Part shown: piece after piece, positions 11,969 to 21,733 of the stretch | Layout: every line of letters starts with the position of its first letter | Position numbering within the stretch: the first letter of the stretch is position 1 | Made by a program: the position numbers and the translations under genes | The notes under the pieces: generated by a model | Told to the model about the DNA's origin: nothing | The model's input: the letters and a program-made list of their open reading frames with translations, nothing else | Database searches by the model: none | From: Sophora flavescens | Lineage: Eukaryota > Streptophyta > Magnoliopsida > Fabales > Fabaceae | NCBI GenBank assembly: GCA_030762895.1 | Contig: CM061069.1 | Location: 88,855,548 to 88,919,547, forward strand | Direction: 5' to 3' | DNA length: 64,000 nucleotides

Positions 11969-12985
11969 CAAGGTTTACAAATCAGATCGGCCATCGAACC
12001 GGTGAAGGCACTGGTTCAAGGTTCAATGGTCCAACCGTGGTTGAATCGATAATAATTAAATAATAATTTTAATTTTTTTTGATATAATATCTTAAGTAAT
12101 ATTAACATAAAATTTAAATTATCATTTCAAAAAAAAATTATATATAAATACTTTTTACATTTTATGTTAATAAAATCACAAGAATAATTCTTATATTTGT
12201 TCTCAAAAGTGTAAAAAATAATAATCAAGGACTCAATCCAAAACTACCTTAAAACAATTCTTATATTATGTCTCTTTGATCCTTTTTTGTCTAACTATTA
12301 AAACAATATCATTCAATAAAACAAAACTATTAAAACAATAAATAAAAAAAATTAGACCCATTCCCCTAGACCCCACCCATGCTGTGTGAAAAGTCAAATT
12401 GCATGTCAAAAGGAATTCATTCGACTTTTGCGGAACATAAACCGATCATTGGCTTTTATATTATTTACATCAGGTTGGGCTTGTACCCAAACCCGTTCAT
12501 GCAATAACATAAAATAAGCAACCCTACCTTTCATATCCATTGCTGCCGCCCCCTCCTTTCTCATCTTCCTTTCTGATATTTCTGTACTTTGTCACCAAAC
12601 TTCGTCCCTCTCCCACGCGACTTTAATGGTTTCATTAATGCCTTGTATTTGCAAATAGTTTTGTTTATCTGATGGTGTTGTTGAGTATGTAGATGTGGGA
12701 CACTTCTCTCCACTCATTCGTCATTCATTCTCTCTATTCTTCTGTCAGCTTTCTCTCGCCCCCTTCTACAGGTGTCGGAGGTTGCCAGACTCCAGGAGAA
12801 CAAAGCTCATTTTTTGTGAACCGTTAAAACCCGACGACCCACCGGTTTTGGCCGGTTCCCCCGGTTCTGTACCGGTTCGGTGGGTTTTTACCCGGTTTTT
12901 ATACATGGTGGTTTTAGGAGTCATCCGGACCGGAAGGGAGGCCGGGTCCCGGTCGGGCCGGTCCAGTTCGGTTTTGTAAACCTTG
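11969..12985. mobile_element. Non-autonomous hAT element, 1017 bp, in gypsy-1 LTR
   Basis: The ends are CAAGGTTTACAAA and, reversed on the right, CAAGGTTTACAAAACCG. They are flanked by an 8-bp duplication matching at 7 of 8 bases (ccaataac at 11961-11968, ctaataac at 12986-12993). Both ends continue into CCGG-rich sequence (accggtt/ccggtcc words) that forms extended inverted repeats. No transposase is recognisable. The CA-GG..CC-TG ends and duplication length fit hAT. Confidence 0.85.
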
Positions 12986-13458
12986 CTAATAACTAACAAC
13001 ATTCAGTCAAACACGTTATAGGCATTAACAACAATTAGGCATATTCGAAGATAACATTAACATTCATAACAGTTATCAACACCGGGGTTATGGGAACCCC
13101 TCATCTTACGCTACCCCTTTGCCTAATGTATACCCTTGCCAAACGGTAGACCACGACAACCAACATGATCCTAACTGGTTCCCTGGAACGGCTCGACGAG
13201 CAATCACAAGCCTTGGCTAACACAAAAAAGTTAACCAATTAGTTCCCAAATGATGAACAAGAAAAGGGAAACCAAAAAGGGAAGAACTATTAACTTACGA
13301 TTGGCACTTAACGCGTGACTCCACTCTCTAAATCACGAACGGAACACCAAACAACGATTGGATTCAAAGGGAACAAACGAGAGAGGCTGCCGTCACACTT
13401 TGGGTTGCCTAAAAGTGCCAAAATAGGGTTTAACTCGTAACCCTCGGTTATTGTTCTG

Positions 13459-13467
13459 CTTATAAAG
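13459..13467 (-). promoter_or_regulatory. TATA box of gypsy-1 LTR
   Basis: On the - strand ctttataag lies about 300 bp after the LTR start and directly downstream of the palindrome cluster at 13476-13640. The same geometry is seen in gypsy-2 (cluster 22895-23160, TATA 23163-23171). Confidence 0.55.
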
Positions 13468-13475
13468 GTAGAGAC

Positions 13476-13640
13476 CTGAGCATGGTCCTGCTCGCCCTTG
13501 AGCAAGGTCGTGCTCAACTTAGCGCTTGCAGAGCGCGTCCTTCCATTGAGCACGGGCGTACTCAACTCAGCGTCAGCGAGACGCGCACTCTCATCGAGCA
13601 CAATTGTGTTCCTCAATAAGCACAGCCGTGCTTGTGACCC
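13476..13640. repeat. Promoter-proximal palindrome cluster, gypsy-1 LTR
   Basis: Variants of AGCACGnnCGTGCT are packed over ~165 bp: gagcatggtcctgctc, gagcaaggtcgtgctc, gagcacgggcgtactc, gagcacaattgtgttc, agcacagccgtgct. Two related gcgcttgcagagcgc-like words also occur. The cluster ends about 10 bp upstream of the TATA box on the - strand. Confidence 0.85.
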
Positions 13641-13779
13641 ATAAAGTCACAAGGCACAAGCCTAAGAGAAGGGATTTTCCACCTAAAAATCCCACTTAAC
13701 CCATTCTAAACCTTCCTAACAAACAAGGCATACGTAAACGCCCTTAAACAGAAAATGGGGTGTTACAACTCCACCCCCC

Positions 13780-14133
13780 TTATAAAAGTTTCGTCCTTGA
13801 AATTTCTACCCGCCTCGGTCGAAAAGGTGCGGATACGTCCATCATCTTGCTTTCCAACTCCCACGTAGCACTTTCCTCAGTAGCCCCACTCCAAACGACT
13901 TTTACCAAAGGAATCTCCTTGCCTCTTAGCTGCTTCACCCTCCTATCCTCGACTCGAAGGAGTAATACGTCAAAAGTCAAGTTATCTATTAACTGTATGG
14001 TATCGGGGACTATCACGTGGCTAGGGTCATGGATGTACTTTCTGAGTTGAGACACATGAAAGACACTATGACGGTTGGATAAAAACTATCGTAAGGCTAT
14101 TTGGTAGGCGACTTCGTCGACTCTTTTTAGGAT
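13780..14133 (-). pseudogene. Gypsy-1 chromodomain region
   Basis: The 91-codon frame at 14055-13780 reads VSQLRKYI-type start, then DPSHVI, IQLIDNLTFDVLLLRVEDR, RVKQLRGKEIPLVKVVWSG and ATEESATWELESKM. This is the chromodomain tail of Tekay-like integrases (IPLVKVxW and TWE are the hallmark positions). In the family it binds modified histones and steers insertion into heterochromatin. This frame is intact at its end (the final F-RPRR before the stop), but it is separated from the integrase core by stops. Confidence 0.85.
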
Positions 14134-15059
14134 TTGGTAAGGACCAATGAATCTCGGAGTAAGTTTCCTCACTTTCATCACTCTACCAACCCCAGTTGTC
14201 GGGGTAACTCTCAAGAACATATGGTCACCTTCCTAGAATTCGAGCGCCCTCCTCCTTTTGTCATGGTAGCTCTTTTGCCTACTCTGTGCTACTTTCATCT
14301 TTTCCTGAATCATCCTCACTTTATCCGAGGTTTCTTGCACTACCTCGAGCCCTAACACAACACTATCACTAGGTTCATTCTAACACAAGGGTGTCCTACA
14401 TCTCCTCCCATAAAGATCTTCATAAGGTGCCATCCAAATACTGTAATGGAAACTATTGTTGTAGGTAAACTCTATCAGGGGCAAAAACTTGTCACAACTT
14501 CCTGACTGCTCCAGCACACAAGCTCTAAGCAAGTTCTCTAAGGACTGGATGGTTCTCTCAGACTGATCATCAGTCTGTGGGTGATAAGCTGAACTTAGCC
14601 TAAGCTTGGTTCCTAAAGCCTCTTGCAAACTATTCCAAAACCTAGAGGTAAACCTCGGGTCTCTATCAGCAACTATGCTAGAAGGTACACCATGCAACCT
14701 AACTATCTCTTTGATGTACAACTTAGCCAACTTTTCCAAAGGGTATTCCATATGCAGAGGGATGAAATGGGCAGACTTAGTCAGTATATCCACAATAAGC
14801 CATATAGCCTCAAAACCAGTTGGAGCCCCAGGGAGTCCAGACACAAAATCCATGGAGATACTATCCCACTTCCATTATAGGATACTTAACGGCTACAACT
14901 TACCTGACGGCCTCTGGTGTTCTATCTTAGACTTTTGGCACACTAAACAAGCATACACAAACTCAGTCACATCTTTCTTCATCCTAGGCCACCAAAACAT
15001 CCTTTTAAGATCGTGATACATCATAGTGGCACATGGGTGCACACTCAATCCACTCCTAT
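14134..15059 (-). pseudogene. Gypsy-1 integrase core, partly open
   Basis: The frame 14853-14380 (157 codons) spans the catalytic core: IVDILTKSAHF with the first D, SIVADRDPRFTSRF with the second D, and QSERTIQSLE with the E. MAPYEDLYGRRCRTPLC ends it. Upstream, 15108-14893 encodes the end of the zinc region (YACLVCQKSKIEH). A stop and frame change lie between. Insertion of the solo LTR at 15065 removed continuity with the N-terminal part, which resumes at 16708. Confidence 0.88.
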
Positions 15060-15064
15060 GTCCT

Positions 15065-16702
15065 TGATAGTGTGATTTCACATCATATTTTATGTACATT
15101 TTTTGCATGCATTTTCATATAGTTTAGGCATATTTAAATTGATTTTAGTTTGTTTTTACCTTGGAACGGGTAAGGTGGTTTTGTGGTGTTGTTTTGCAGA
15201 AATTAAGGATAAAATGCTCAAGATTGACCATGATAGAGCTTGGAAAGTAAAGATATCAAAAATGAAGGAGCATAACTTATGAAATTCAAGAAAGAAAAGA
15301 ACAAGATGTCAAGTGGAACAATGTTAATTAAATCTGTCTCTCCATGGTACAGCAAGAACAAAAGTTTGGATGGGGAAATTGATTTCAACTTCAAGGCATC
15401 ATGGGTCCCGTGTAGATGGTATTGAATATTGGAAAAGTAATTTGGCTTTGCCAAATTAATGTTAACGTGATACTTGGAGATTTGGCTTGCGTCCACATTA
15501 AGCAAAACATGAATTGCAATTTGCAATAATTGGTCCACGTCCAAATAAATAGAAAGAATAATTCATTCCATCACTTATGCAATTGACAAAATCAGCATGG
15601 AGCAATTTGTGCACGGAAATTGTGATTGAACTTGTAATTGAAGACAAAATCAGCGTGGAGCAAATTGTGGCAGGGGCCCACATAATTGAGATTCTCTTGT
15701 GATTTGGAAATAAATGCTTGACCATAATCAGATAAAATCAAGAGGAGAATTGCAAATTGAAGGGGATTTTCTCTTGGCTCTTGCACAGCTGAATATATTT
15801 TTAGCCACAGCAGCGCCATCAACAAGTAGACAGACACGGCTACACACAGAAAAATAGGGACTTTTAACCTAGGAGCACTTTTACCCTAGGGAGAACCTTG
15901 GAACACAGAAAGGGGACGTTTTGCTCTGAACCAGGGGCTGCGGTGACGGCAGTGGAAATCTTCCATGGAGTTTCTTCTCTCCCTTGTTTCTACTATTCTG
16001 GTTTTGGCTTTCTCTTTCATTATGAGTAGCTACATCCCTTTTTGTTGGGATTAGATGTAACTAAACTGAATATCATGTAATTGCTTTGATTTATCAATCT
16101 GTGTTTATGCCTTCTTATTAGTGTTTAATTCCTACGCTTAATGCTTTTTGTGGTTTAGCTACCCGTAAACTGATTTTAAGATTTGATTTGCAATAGGGAC
16201 GTTCTTATCAATTCCTGATCTGGAATTATTCACCTAGTAAACCTCGCATCTAGGAATGGGGTTTGGTTTATTAGTAATCGCGTAATCCTTAATCTTAATG
16301 CAAATTCATTAATCTAGGCCACCTAAGGAATTAGGGTCTATTAGTGGATTTAGGCTCTTGTCATCTGAGGAATCAGGGCTTGAGTAATTCCGTGGGTTGA
16401 TTTTAATATTTGAGGTATAAACTGGATTGGTAGTCTTGGTATTGCATGAGGCTAAGGTTTAGTGAAATTTAATCCCAACACCCCTATTTGCATTCCAAGT
16501 GTTTGATAAAATTCCCCAAAAAGACCAAAAACATTTTATTGCTTTGTTTTATGTTTTGATTTCTTTTCATTCAAAGTTTAGTCTAGATAGTTGTTGAATT
16601 TGTGAATTGGTAATTGGCAACCGATCCCTGTGGATACGATAACCGCTCTCACCACCGTATTACTTGTACAACTAGGTATACTTGCCTAGATTTCGTTCAA
16701 CA
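15065..16702 (+). mobile_element. Solo LTR of Tat/Athila-type gypsy (1638 bp)
   Basis: It starts TGATAGTGTG and ends GTTCAACA and is flanked by a perfect 5-bp duplication GTCCT (15060-15064 and 16703-16707). Removing it rejoins the gypsy-1 integrase sequence (compare 28600-28630). The tail cgatccctgtggatacgata followed by acttgtacaact...gcctag is the usual 3' end of Tat/Ogre-style LTRs, which sets the + orientation. No second LTR or internal domain is present, so it arose by LTR-LTR recombination. Confidence 0.88.
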
Positions 16703-16707
16703 GTCCT

Positions 16708-17142
16708 TCTTCAAGGATCAACTTTCTAAGCTCCGGGACATCTGGTATACAGACTCTATCCTTGAACCTCAAAACTCCATCACTTCCATCCTGAAAACTA
16801 AGGTTTCTATACTGTGCGAGCAACTTTCGCTGGTCTAAGAGAAACTGGTCTATCTTCTGACCCTCTCTAACCTGATCCATCAAATTATTGGTAACTTCAA
16901 GGTTCCAACCCTAATACTCTTAGGGGTAACTTCCCAAGCTAAACTCAGGTCTCTAAACTCCTCAATCAGATCCATCTCCCTAACCATCAAATCGGAGACG
17001 TGCAAGGTCTTCCTACTTCGGGCATCTGCCACTACATTGGCCTTTCCTGGGTGGTAGGTTAGATCAAACTCATAATCCTTTAAAAACTTCATCCACCTAC
17101 GCTGTCTCATATTCAGCTCGTTCTATTCAAAGAGGTACTTCT
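16708..17142 (-). pseudogene. Gypsy-1 RNase H end and integrase N-terminus
   Basis: 17110-16880 encodes MRQRRWMEFLKDYEFDLTYHPGKANVVADA, the typical end of gypsy RNase H. 16883-16686 continues into the linker and the integrase N-terminus (DGVLRFKDRVCIPDVPELRKLILEEG). The element stops abruptly near 17142 within the RNase H phrase that precedes MRQ in the family; no RT is present. Confidence 0.85.
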
Positions 17143-18172
17143 CATTTATTAAATACGCTCCCACTATTTTACTCAAATCAATGACCCTCGTCATTGACTC
17201 GGAAAATCCCGTTGGAAGATTTTCTAGTGAGACCAAGATCCATATTTCACCTCATTTTGAGTCAACTTTGGCTGATCTCTCAAAACTTACTTATTTAGGT
17301 AGGAAACTCATTTCCAATTACATCTCATGTAACTCTTGGATCAGTTGGATGAATAACTCTTATTCCAATTCATCTCATGAATTAAAACCCAACTCTCTGC
17401 CTCTGGGCCCATTTCAATCCAATGGATAGCATTTGGGCATTACAATTTTCCCATCGCATCTTACTAGTATAGAAAAATGCACTCTGCTTTTGGCGGACCT
17501 ACACTCATTCGATATTAGTCTTGATGAGTGCCATGCTTTGGAAGGATCTAAAACTTAATATTTCCTTTTGAGGGGTTTTTATTAAAATTGATCTCATCGG
17601 CGTTGTATCATATACAAAGCGTCTCTCAGCATACATGAAATACATGCTATCATACATTTAATTATTATATACAAGACATATATGCATACAAACATACATT
17701 TCATGCATCTCATACATAAACATACATCTCATATATTTCATGCATCTCATACATAAATATATAAGATAATGTACTATAGTTATGGCCTCCTAAAGTACAA
17801 GAATTAAATAACTAATTTATTACAATTCTTTGACCCTCAAGCAAGTTTCTCACATTACGACACATAGATCGTATTTAAATAAACAAATTACGACACGCAG
17901 ATTGTATTTACCCAAAATAAATAAACACCATAATCTAATGCCACAACTATATACCTCACATTCAAAATATTTAATGACAAACAATAATAATAAAATAATA
18001 AAACCTTTTATTATTATTATTATTATTATTAAACAATTTAAATTAAAAATCTTTTCAATCAATTGCATTTTGATCATTTCAAATCCATTACTAGCTCGTC
18101 CAATTTGAATTCAAAGGCAAATAAGGCAAAGGCAACGAAATTAGGGAAAAAGATCCTGGACATTCAATATGG
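17143..18172 (-). other. Copia-A 5' leader, first part
   Basis: It is collinear with copia-B 35200-35930 (actcggaaaatcccgt-ggaagattttctag, ttactagtatagaaaaat, then repeated catacattt/catctcatac words at 17640-17760). It is non-coding; the frame at 17181-17429 is also open in copia-B but looks incidental. From 17990 to 18040 an AT-rich (att)n run occurs. Copia-B loses this sequence at 35932. Confidence 0.7.
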
Positions 18173-18332
18173 TTATGTTATTTGTACACATTTTTTTGGA
18201 CACCCAAGTGACATCACACTCACAATTGCATACTATATTATATGTAATATTTTAAGATATAATATATGTATAGTATGCAATTGTGAGTGAAGTGTCATCT
18301 AGATGTCCAAAAAAGATGTACAAATAACATAA
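18173..18332. mobile_element. Foldback MITE, ~160 bp, nearly perfect palindrome
   Basis: The left arm ttatgttatttgtaca..ttttttggacacc and the right arm ..gtccaaaaaagatgtacaaataacataa are inverted copies, and the inner words aattgcatactata / tatagtatgcaattg also pair. Almost the whole element can fold into one hairpin with a loop near 18250. The flank is TA on both sides, which fits a TA duplication, but the ends do not match the usual Stowaway terminus, so I leave the superfamily open. Confidence 0.75.
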
Positions 18333-18548
18333 GTCCATTCAATAATATTAAAAGCATGATATTGCTTTTTGAAAAAGGAATTACGTGAAGGTCTGCGCAT
18401 TATTTTCCGAAAAACATCACTGTTCAAACCGTTCCTCTCTTGAAAACAATTGAAATCATAAGAAGATGCCTTTTAATTATATATATCTCATATATAAAAA
18501 TAAAAACATGAATTCACATTAAAAACATACATTCACTGACTCAGGAAT

Positions 18549-19146
18549 TGTGCATGTACTCTTTTTTTTTATGTAAAGGTTAAGGCATTCAGGAGTATCA
18601 CGGTAAAAACTATCATCCAAACTAGGTTGATATTATAGAATTTATCTATCATCTGCACCACACCTTAAATTTATTAAAAAAGAGAAAAGTTAAATAAGTA
18701 CAATAAAGAAAACATTTGGGACATCAACCGAAACCCATGAGGAAAAATCACCTAAACATATAATTAGTAAGTTTCAACCTATCTTGTTGAAATCTTCCAT
18801 AATAAAAATAGGAAAGGAGTCCCACCAAGTGAAACCACTTGAATGAATGTCATAATTTGCTAATCTATCTGTACAACAATTGTATTCCCTAAAGATATGT
18901 GAAACCACAAAGCTCATTTTCTGCAAAAGAAGCATACAATTCCTCCAGCGATTTCTTAACCTCCAAGGAACAATAGAACTAGATTTAAAGGCAGCAACAG
19001 CAAGAGCAAGAGTTGAGTCACATTCAAACCAAATCCTCTCCCAATCTCTATTATAGGTCAATTCAATATCTGTCATGATAGCAATGATTTCAACATCGAG
19101 GGAAAAAGTGTTACCAATATGCAAAGAACCATGTGCATGTACTCTT
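18549..19146 (-). mobile_element. 5'-truncated LINE insertion with 15-bp target duplication
   Basis: A perfect 15-bp repeat TGTGCATGTACTCTT flanks the insert (18549-18563 and 19132-19146). Right after the left copy a T run marks the poly(A) tail of a - strand LINE. The body ends in the RNase H coding region. Only about 570 bp were inserted, the usual outcome of incomplete target-primed reverse transcription. Confidence 0.9.
18774..19131 (-). pseudogene. LINE RNase H C-terminal part
   Basis: On the - strand the frame shows AHGSLHIGN, LDVEIIAIMTDIELTYNRDWERIWFECDS with the catalytic D of plant LINE RNase H (RVT_3 type), then SHIFREYNCCTDRLAN, the conserved H..RE.N..AD.LA block with the D changed context CTDRLA. 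The N-terminal NTDG motif is missing because of the 5' truncation. The open frame runs on into copia-A sequence at its 5' end, which has no meaning. Confidence 0.82.
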
Positions 19147-19487
19147 GAAAAACAAACATTCAATTAGATTTGAAACCAATTCCAACGTGAATTCAATTTG
19201 AGTTTTTCGAAAATCACACATGTCCATTCAAATGGTGTACATGTTCATTGAATTCATTGACACACAAATGGATTTTAACGCACAGTTCGACATTATGGTG
19301 AAAGTTCTTATTCACGCCAGGATGAATTCAAAAATTTCGTGCTCGTATATATCAACATATATATCAAACAAAATAATCATGTGCTCACAAAAACATGTAT
19401 TGGATTGAATCATATTAAAAAGCAATAAAACATGTTATCAAACAAGGCGAACAAGCACATAGGGATTTAAGGTAACTACGACCATAC
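19147..19487 (-). other. Copia-A 5' leader, second part
   Basis: Non-coding leader between the LINE insertion and the PBS. It contains words such as acatgtccattcaaatgg in copies at about 19217 and the same style near 18330. No ORF is supported here. Confidence 0.5.
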
Positions 19488-19499
19488 GTTCTGATACCA
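19488..19499 (-). promoter_or_regulatory. Copia-A primer binding site
   Basis: On the - strand TGGTATCAGAAC directly follows the 5' LTR. It is complementary to the 3' end of plant initiator-methionine tRNA, the usual primer in copia elements, and fixes the direction of the element. Confidence 0.85.
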
Positions 19500-19500
19500 C

Positions 19501-20901
19501 TATTGGGTTTTCATGAGATTATCCTCTTGTAAAATCAAATCTCAAGTCAGAAGAAAACAATCCCATGGACCGTGCATTACAAAACATGAATCACAAATAG
19601 CAATAATGTTTACCCCTTGAAGCGTGCTTTACTTTTTCAATCATCAGTGCCACGAAGGGGCAACACCTCTACTCAGTTCACGCGAGCAAATAAGCGTCGG
19701 AGCAAAGCGTCTTGTGCTAGCTATCGGTTACAGGGAGGCAATGTTAGCAAGACTAGCTTAGAGGGAAGAGCACCAGCCTATTTATAAGCTGGCAGCTCCC
19801 ATTGACCTAACAGCTTACCCTATTGGACTTTGTACACTACAAGCCCAATTGTCCTTTAAATTAATTAAATCATATTTAATTAATTTAACTACTCCGCATT
19901 TATTCTTTGCGTGTGACCCTATAGGCTCCCACTAAGTTGGCAATAATATTAAATATTATAATAATATCAAATACTAACTATAATATTAAATATTATAAAT
20001 AACGAGCGGCATCTAGCAATACATCATTACTACCCAATTAGCGAGAGTATCGGTGATCCGATTTTAGCCTTACCGCGACCAAAAATTTACCGTGCAGTAA
20101 ATGTCTCTTCGTCCATATGTCTTAATCGAACACAAGGCATAAGAGTGTCATCCTTGTTATATTCAATTATTTATTCCTCGAGCCCCAAGTAGACGTGTAA
20201 TCACAAATAGGCCCAATATCACATATTGGTCCATTTCCGCGTGGCCACGCATATCCCACATCTCACTCTATCGAGAGGCCCAAGACATTACCCCAATTAT
20301 ATAGGATGGACGAATCTTGTCTACATCACTCACACTCCTCAACATGATTTATTGCAGGGCCAATAACTACCTTTATGATAACCCTTTTACACGTGACGTT
20401 TGATCGCATTAAAGTCTACAACTCCTCATGTAGGAATCGTAGTGACATCAAGTCGAAGGACTACTTCACTAGGGTCGCCATGAGAATATTTATGACACTT
20501 ACATAACTATTATGAAGTATTCTCATAATGGGTCATCCGGTATAAATATTACTCCTAATATTTATACATGTGTGCCGACATGATATCACATATTCACCCG
20601 TGAGATGTGAACACCAGTCTACTCACACAATAGTCTCTATGTATTATTTTCGTCCTGATTAACAATTATACTCGACTACGGATATTTTAAGAATAGCGTT
20701 ATATTATTCAATGAGGTCTCACGATTAAGTCACGTACTTAATATCTCATTGAATGAACTGCCTATTCTAAATACTTTATTATGTTATAAACTAATAACAT
20801 AATAAATTAATGTCTTATTCATATATCAAATATATGATCAAATTCCTGATATAAATGATGATCTATTCAAAATAGATTGGCCACTAGTGCTTACACCAAC
20901 A
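19501..20901 (-). repeat. Copia-A 5' LTR
   Basis: 1401 bp and collinear throughout with 4899-6300. On the - strand it starts TGTTGGTGTAAGC and ends ..CCCAATA, where the other copies end ..CCTAACA, so the terminal CA is lost by point change. A TATA box on the - strand is at 19777-19787. It is followed on the right by the GAAAA duplication. Confidence 0.9.
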
Positions 20902-21257
20902 GAAAAGCATTAAGAAAAAATCAACTACTCGTAGTAGATAATTCATGGGTCATTCCATCTAATTTGAATGATCACTGTCCTAATTTAGTGGCTGAAATCA
21001 AGTAGATAATTATTCCAAAATTCCCAGCTAATGATCAGCTAGTTTGGAACTTCACGGATGATGGAATCTTAACATTCAGGAGTGCATACCAGTTTTGTAA
21101 ACCTGTGCAGCAGTCTTTTTCATGGGGCAAATAGATTTGGAACCAAGTTATTCCTTCATCTAGATCTTTTCTGATTTGGAGATTGCTTCAAAAAAAGGTT
21201 CTCACTGATGATAATCTGAGAGCCAGAGGCTACATTTGTGTATCTATGTGCTGCCTT
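20902..21257 (+). pseudogene. LINE zf-RVT region
   Basis: On the + strand the sequence encodes LNDHCPNLVAEIK, then WNFTDDGILTFRSAYQF, IWNQVIPSSRSFLIWRLLQKKVLTDDNLRARG and MCCLC. This is the zinc-binding region between RT and RNase H of plant LINEs (zf-RVT style: IP.....FLWRL....L.T.DNL). Two in-frame stops (after AEIK and SWGK) mark it as dead. The LINE is cut at 21257 by Cassandra and continues at 22139. RT upstream is absent; the left flank before copia-A insertion was the decayed LTR at 4440-4898. Confidence 0.82.
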
Positions 21258-21662
21258 TGTGACACCCGGGGCAACGAGAGCGGGGAGTGGTTGCCTGTGC
21301 AAGAAGGCACGATCAAGGAGCGGCTCCTGGCAGGCTTCTAGGCGAAGGGGTACATGAATGAACCGATTGCACACTGGAATGAGAGGGATTCTGAGACTGT
21401 ATAGGTATGGGACTATACAGTTGAGGGTGACTTATATGAATTGATTGATACTACCTATAAAAACTAGATGCGTCTTCTTTTCAGAAGTCCGTTACTTAAG
21501 AACTCCACAATTAAGCGTGCTTGACTTGGATCAATTCTGGGATGGGTGACCTCCTGAGAAGTTTTCCAAGGAAGCGTGTGAGTGAGGACAAAGCACACTG
21601 AAAAGACCCGTGTTGGTTTGTGGGGACAGTCGTCAATCCATAAAGCAGCCAAGGATGTTACA
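21258..21662 (+). repeat. Cassandra 5' LTR with 5S rRNA-like segment
   Basis: The segment at about 21494-21580 reads like plant 5S rRNA from the middle onward: gaactccacaattaagcgtgctt and gggatgggtgacctcctg, the internal control region used by RNA polymerase III. It is not a functional 5S gene: the first third of 5S is not recognisable and the helices are altered. Confidence 0.9.
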
Positions 21663-21733
21663 AATGGTATCAAAGCGGAACCTCTCCCAGAACGGTGTGG
21701 TTCGAGGACAAACCAAGCGGAAACTGGCGGGCA

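Larger units (their letters stand above)
10255..13767 (-). repeat. Gypsy-1 3' LTR, interrupted by a hAT element
   Basis: On the - strand it starts TGTAACACCCC right after the PPT (aaggggggtggagt, reversed at about 13768-13782) and ends GAGAGTGTCA at 10255. Without the 1017-bp hAT insertion and one duplication copy it is about 2.49 kb, close to the 2.59-kb gypsy-2 LTR. It has two clusters of palindromes (13476-13640 and 11428-11575) and a TATA box at about 13459-13467. Confidence 0.88.
10255..17142 (-). mobile_element. Gypsy-1: chromodomain Ty3/gypsy, 5' part missing
   Basis: On the - strand the element keeps the end of RNase H, integrase, chromodomain region, PPT and a full 3' LTR. The 5' LTR, gag, protease and RT are absent: the element stops inside RNase H at about 17142, where copia-A resumes. 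The integrase is interrupted by a solo LTR (15065-16702) and the LTR by a hAT element (11969-12985). The chromodomain and the LTR/PBS style shared with gypsy-2 suggest the Tekay (Del) lineage. Confidence 0.85.
4899..20901 (-). mobile_element. Copia-A: complete but decayed Ty1/copia element with nested insertions
   Basis: Two LTRs of nearly equal length (4899-6300 and 19501-20901) in the same orientation are flanked by a perfect 5-bp duplication GAAAA (4894-4898 and 20902-20906). On the - strand the order is 5' LTR, PBS, leader, gag, protease, integrase, RT, RNase H, PPT, 3' LTR, which is the copia order. The 16-kb span is due to insertions: gypsy-1 (10255 to about 17142), a MITE and a LINE fragment. 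All coding parts are interrupted. The conserved protein phrases fit a Tork/Angela-like copia lineage, which I hold only loosely. Confidence 0.88.

Noticed and set aside
12695..13002. Frames of 94 and 78 codons in the hAT element
   Set aside because: They depend on the CCGG-rich terminal repeats of the element and show no transposase motif.
17850..18108. Overlapping frames on both strands near 17.9-18.1 kb
   Set aside because: They lie in the non-coding leader of copia-A and cross an (att)n run.
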